A program made the position numbers and the translations under genes. From Pseudomonas wadenswilerensis (GTDB lineage: Bacteria; Pseudomonadota; Gammaproteobacteria; Pseudomonadales; Pseudomonadaceae): a stretch of DNA of 64,000 nucleotides. The notes beneath the pieces are model-generated. The model worked only from the letters and a program-made list of their open reading frames with translations, was not told the origin of the DNA and did not search any database. Shown piece by piece: positions 63,809-64,000 of this stretch. Numbering within the stretch: the first letter of the stretch is position 1; the number at the start of each line of letters is the position of its first letter. The stretch spans positions 62,001-126,000 of the forward strand of contig NZ_UIDD01000003.1 of assembly GCF_900497695.1 (NCBI RefSeq). Reading direction: 5' to 3'.

Positions 63809-63875
63809 ATCGCCGGCAACGCCGGCTCCCACAGGGAGAATGTAGCTCCTTGTGGGAGCTGGCCTTGCCAGCGAT
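63809..63875. repeat. REP palindrome pair (class 2)
   Basis: ATCGCCGGCAACGCCGGCTC with a reversed partner TGTGGGAGCTGGCCTTGCCA up to GCGAT at 63875. A degenerate relative of the class-2 pair at 24298-24365, between convergent genes. Confidence 0.8.
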
Positions 63876-63898
63876 GGGCTGCAAAGCAGCCCCAGGTT

Positions 63899-64000
63899 CT
63901 ACTTGCCCAGCCTGCGCAACTCATCGGACTCGACAATCCGAATCCCGTCCTGCTCTTCCAGCGCCAGACGCCACAGTGCCCGGGCCAGCTGGCATGCCTC
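63899..64000 (-). CDS. Unidentified protein, C-terminal end only
   Basis: Read on the minus strand, the last 33 codons before TAG at 63899 are open to the window edge; the end reads [14 protein letters not shown]. Too little is seen to name it. The gene converges on the YceK-like gene through a REP pair. Confidence 0.5.
   Translation of the reverse strand, partial: EACQLARALWRLALEEQDGIRIVESDELRRLGK

Noticed and set aside
1..64000. CRISPR arrays, insertion sequences or prophage blocks
   Set aside because: No regular spaced repeats, transposase or phage structural genes were seen; the only repeats are REP pairs.

Overview
The window is a contiguous piece of a Pseudomonas chromosome, most like the P. 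putida / P. fluorescens lineage. This rests on high GC, very dense gene packing, two classes of Pseudomonas-type REP palindromes, and the familiar blocks nrdR-ribD-ribE-ribBA-ribH-nusB-thiL-pgpA, dxs-ispA-xseB, selB-selC and mpl-ubiX. Identifications come from reading translated proteins and motifs; no database search was run.

Layout. 1-7.1 kb: end of selB, the selenocysteine tRNA, a type I asparaginase, an alanine/sodium symporter with a divergent HTH regulator, an alpha/beta hydrolase, and two overlapping sugar-nucleotide reductase/epimerase genes. 7.1-13.7 kb: an OmpW porin, a four-gene ZrgA-type metal-uptake operon behind a probable Zur operator, a CnoX-like thioredoxin, a methyltransferase and a YbaY-type lipoprotein. 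13.7-22.5 kb: riboflavin, NusB, ThiL and PgpA genes, then ribA and a BtuF-like B12-binding protein. 22.4-31.5 kb (mixed strands): BtuB, Dxs, IspA and XseB, then an MBOAT acyltransferase with two SGNH proteins. 31.7-33.8 kb: ribB behind an FMN riboswitch, and a dienelactone-hydrolase-like protein.

33.8-39.3 kb is an RNA-repair island. The sigma54 activator RtcR is divergent from a slipin, the RNA ligase RtcB and an RlaP-type nucleotidyltransferase. A clear sigma54 promoter is followed by about 400 bases with no gene but with several strong RNA helices, including a three-way junction. This is the best candidate for an undescribed element in the window.

39.3-49 kb is accessory in character. The main cluster holds an Lrp-type regulator with a perfect 12-bp inverted repeat upstream, a YczE/YitT-type membrane protein, a radical SAM enzyme with extra cysteine pairs, two PLP enzymes and a LysE-type exporter. 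It looks like a pathway that makes and exports an amino-acid-derived molecule; the product cannot be named from sequence.

49-64 kb: a LexA/CI-like repressor whose self-cleavage dyad is lost, a DUF6124/DUF3077 gene pair behind a structured leader, ppa, an MtfA-type peptidase, a DedA protein, a GNAT acetyltransferase, and an ethanolamine catabolic cluster (eutC, eutB, permease, aldehyde dehydrogenase) facing a sigma54-dependent activator. The window closes with mpl, ubiX, a small lipoprotein and the tail of an unidentified gene. EutBC needs adenosylcobalamin, so the BtuB/BtuF genes supply a plausible metabolic link across the window.
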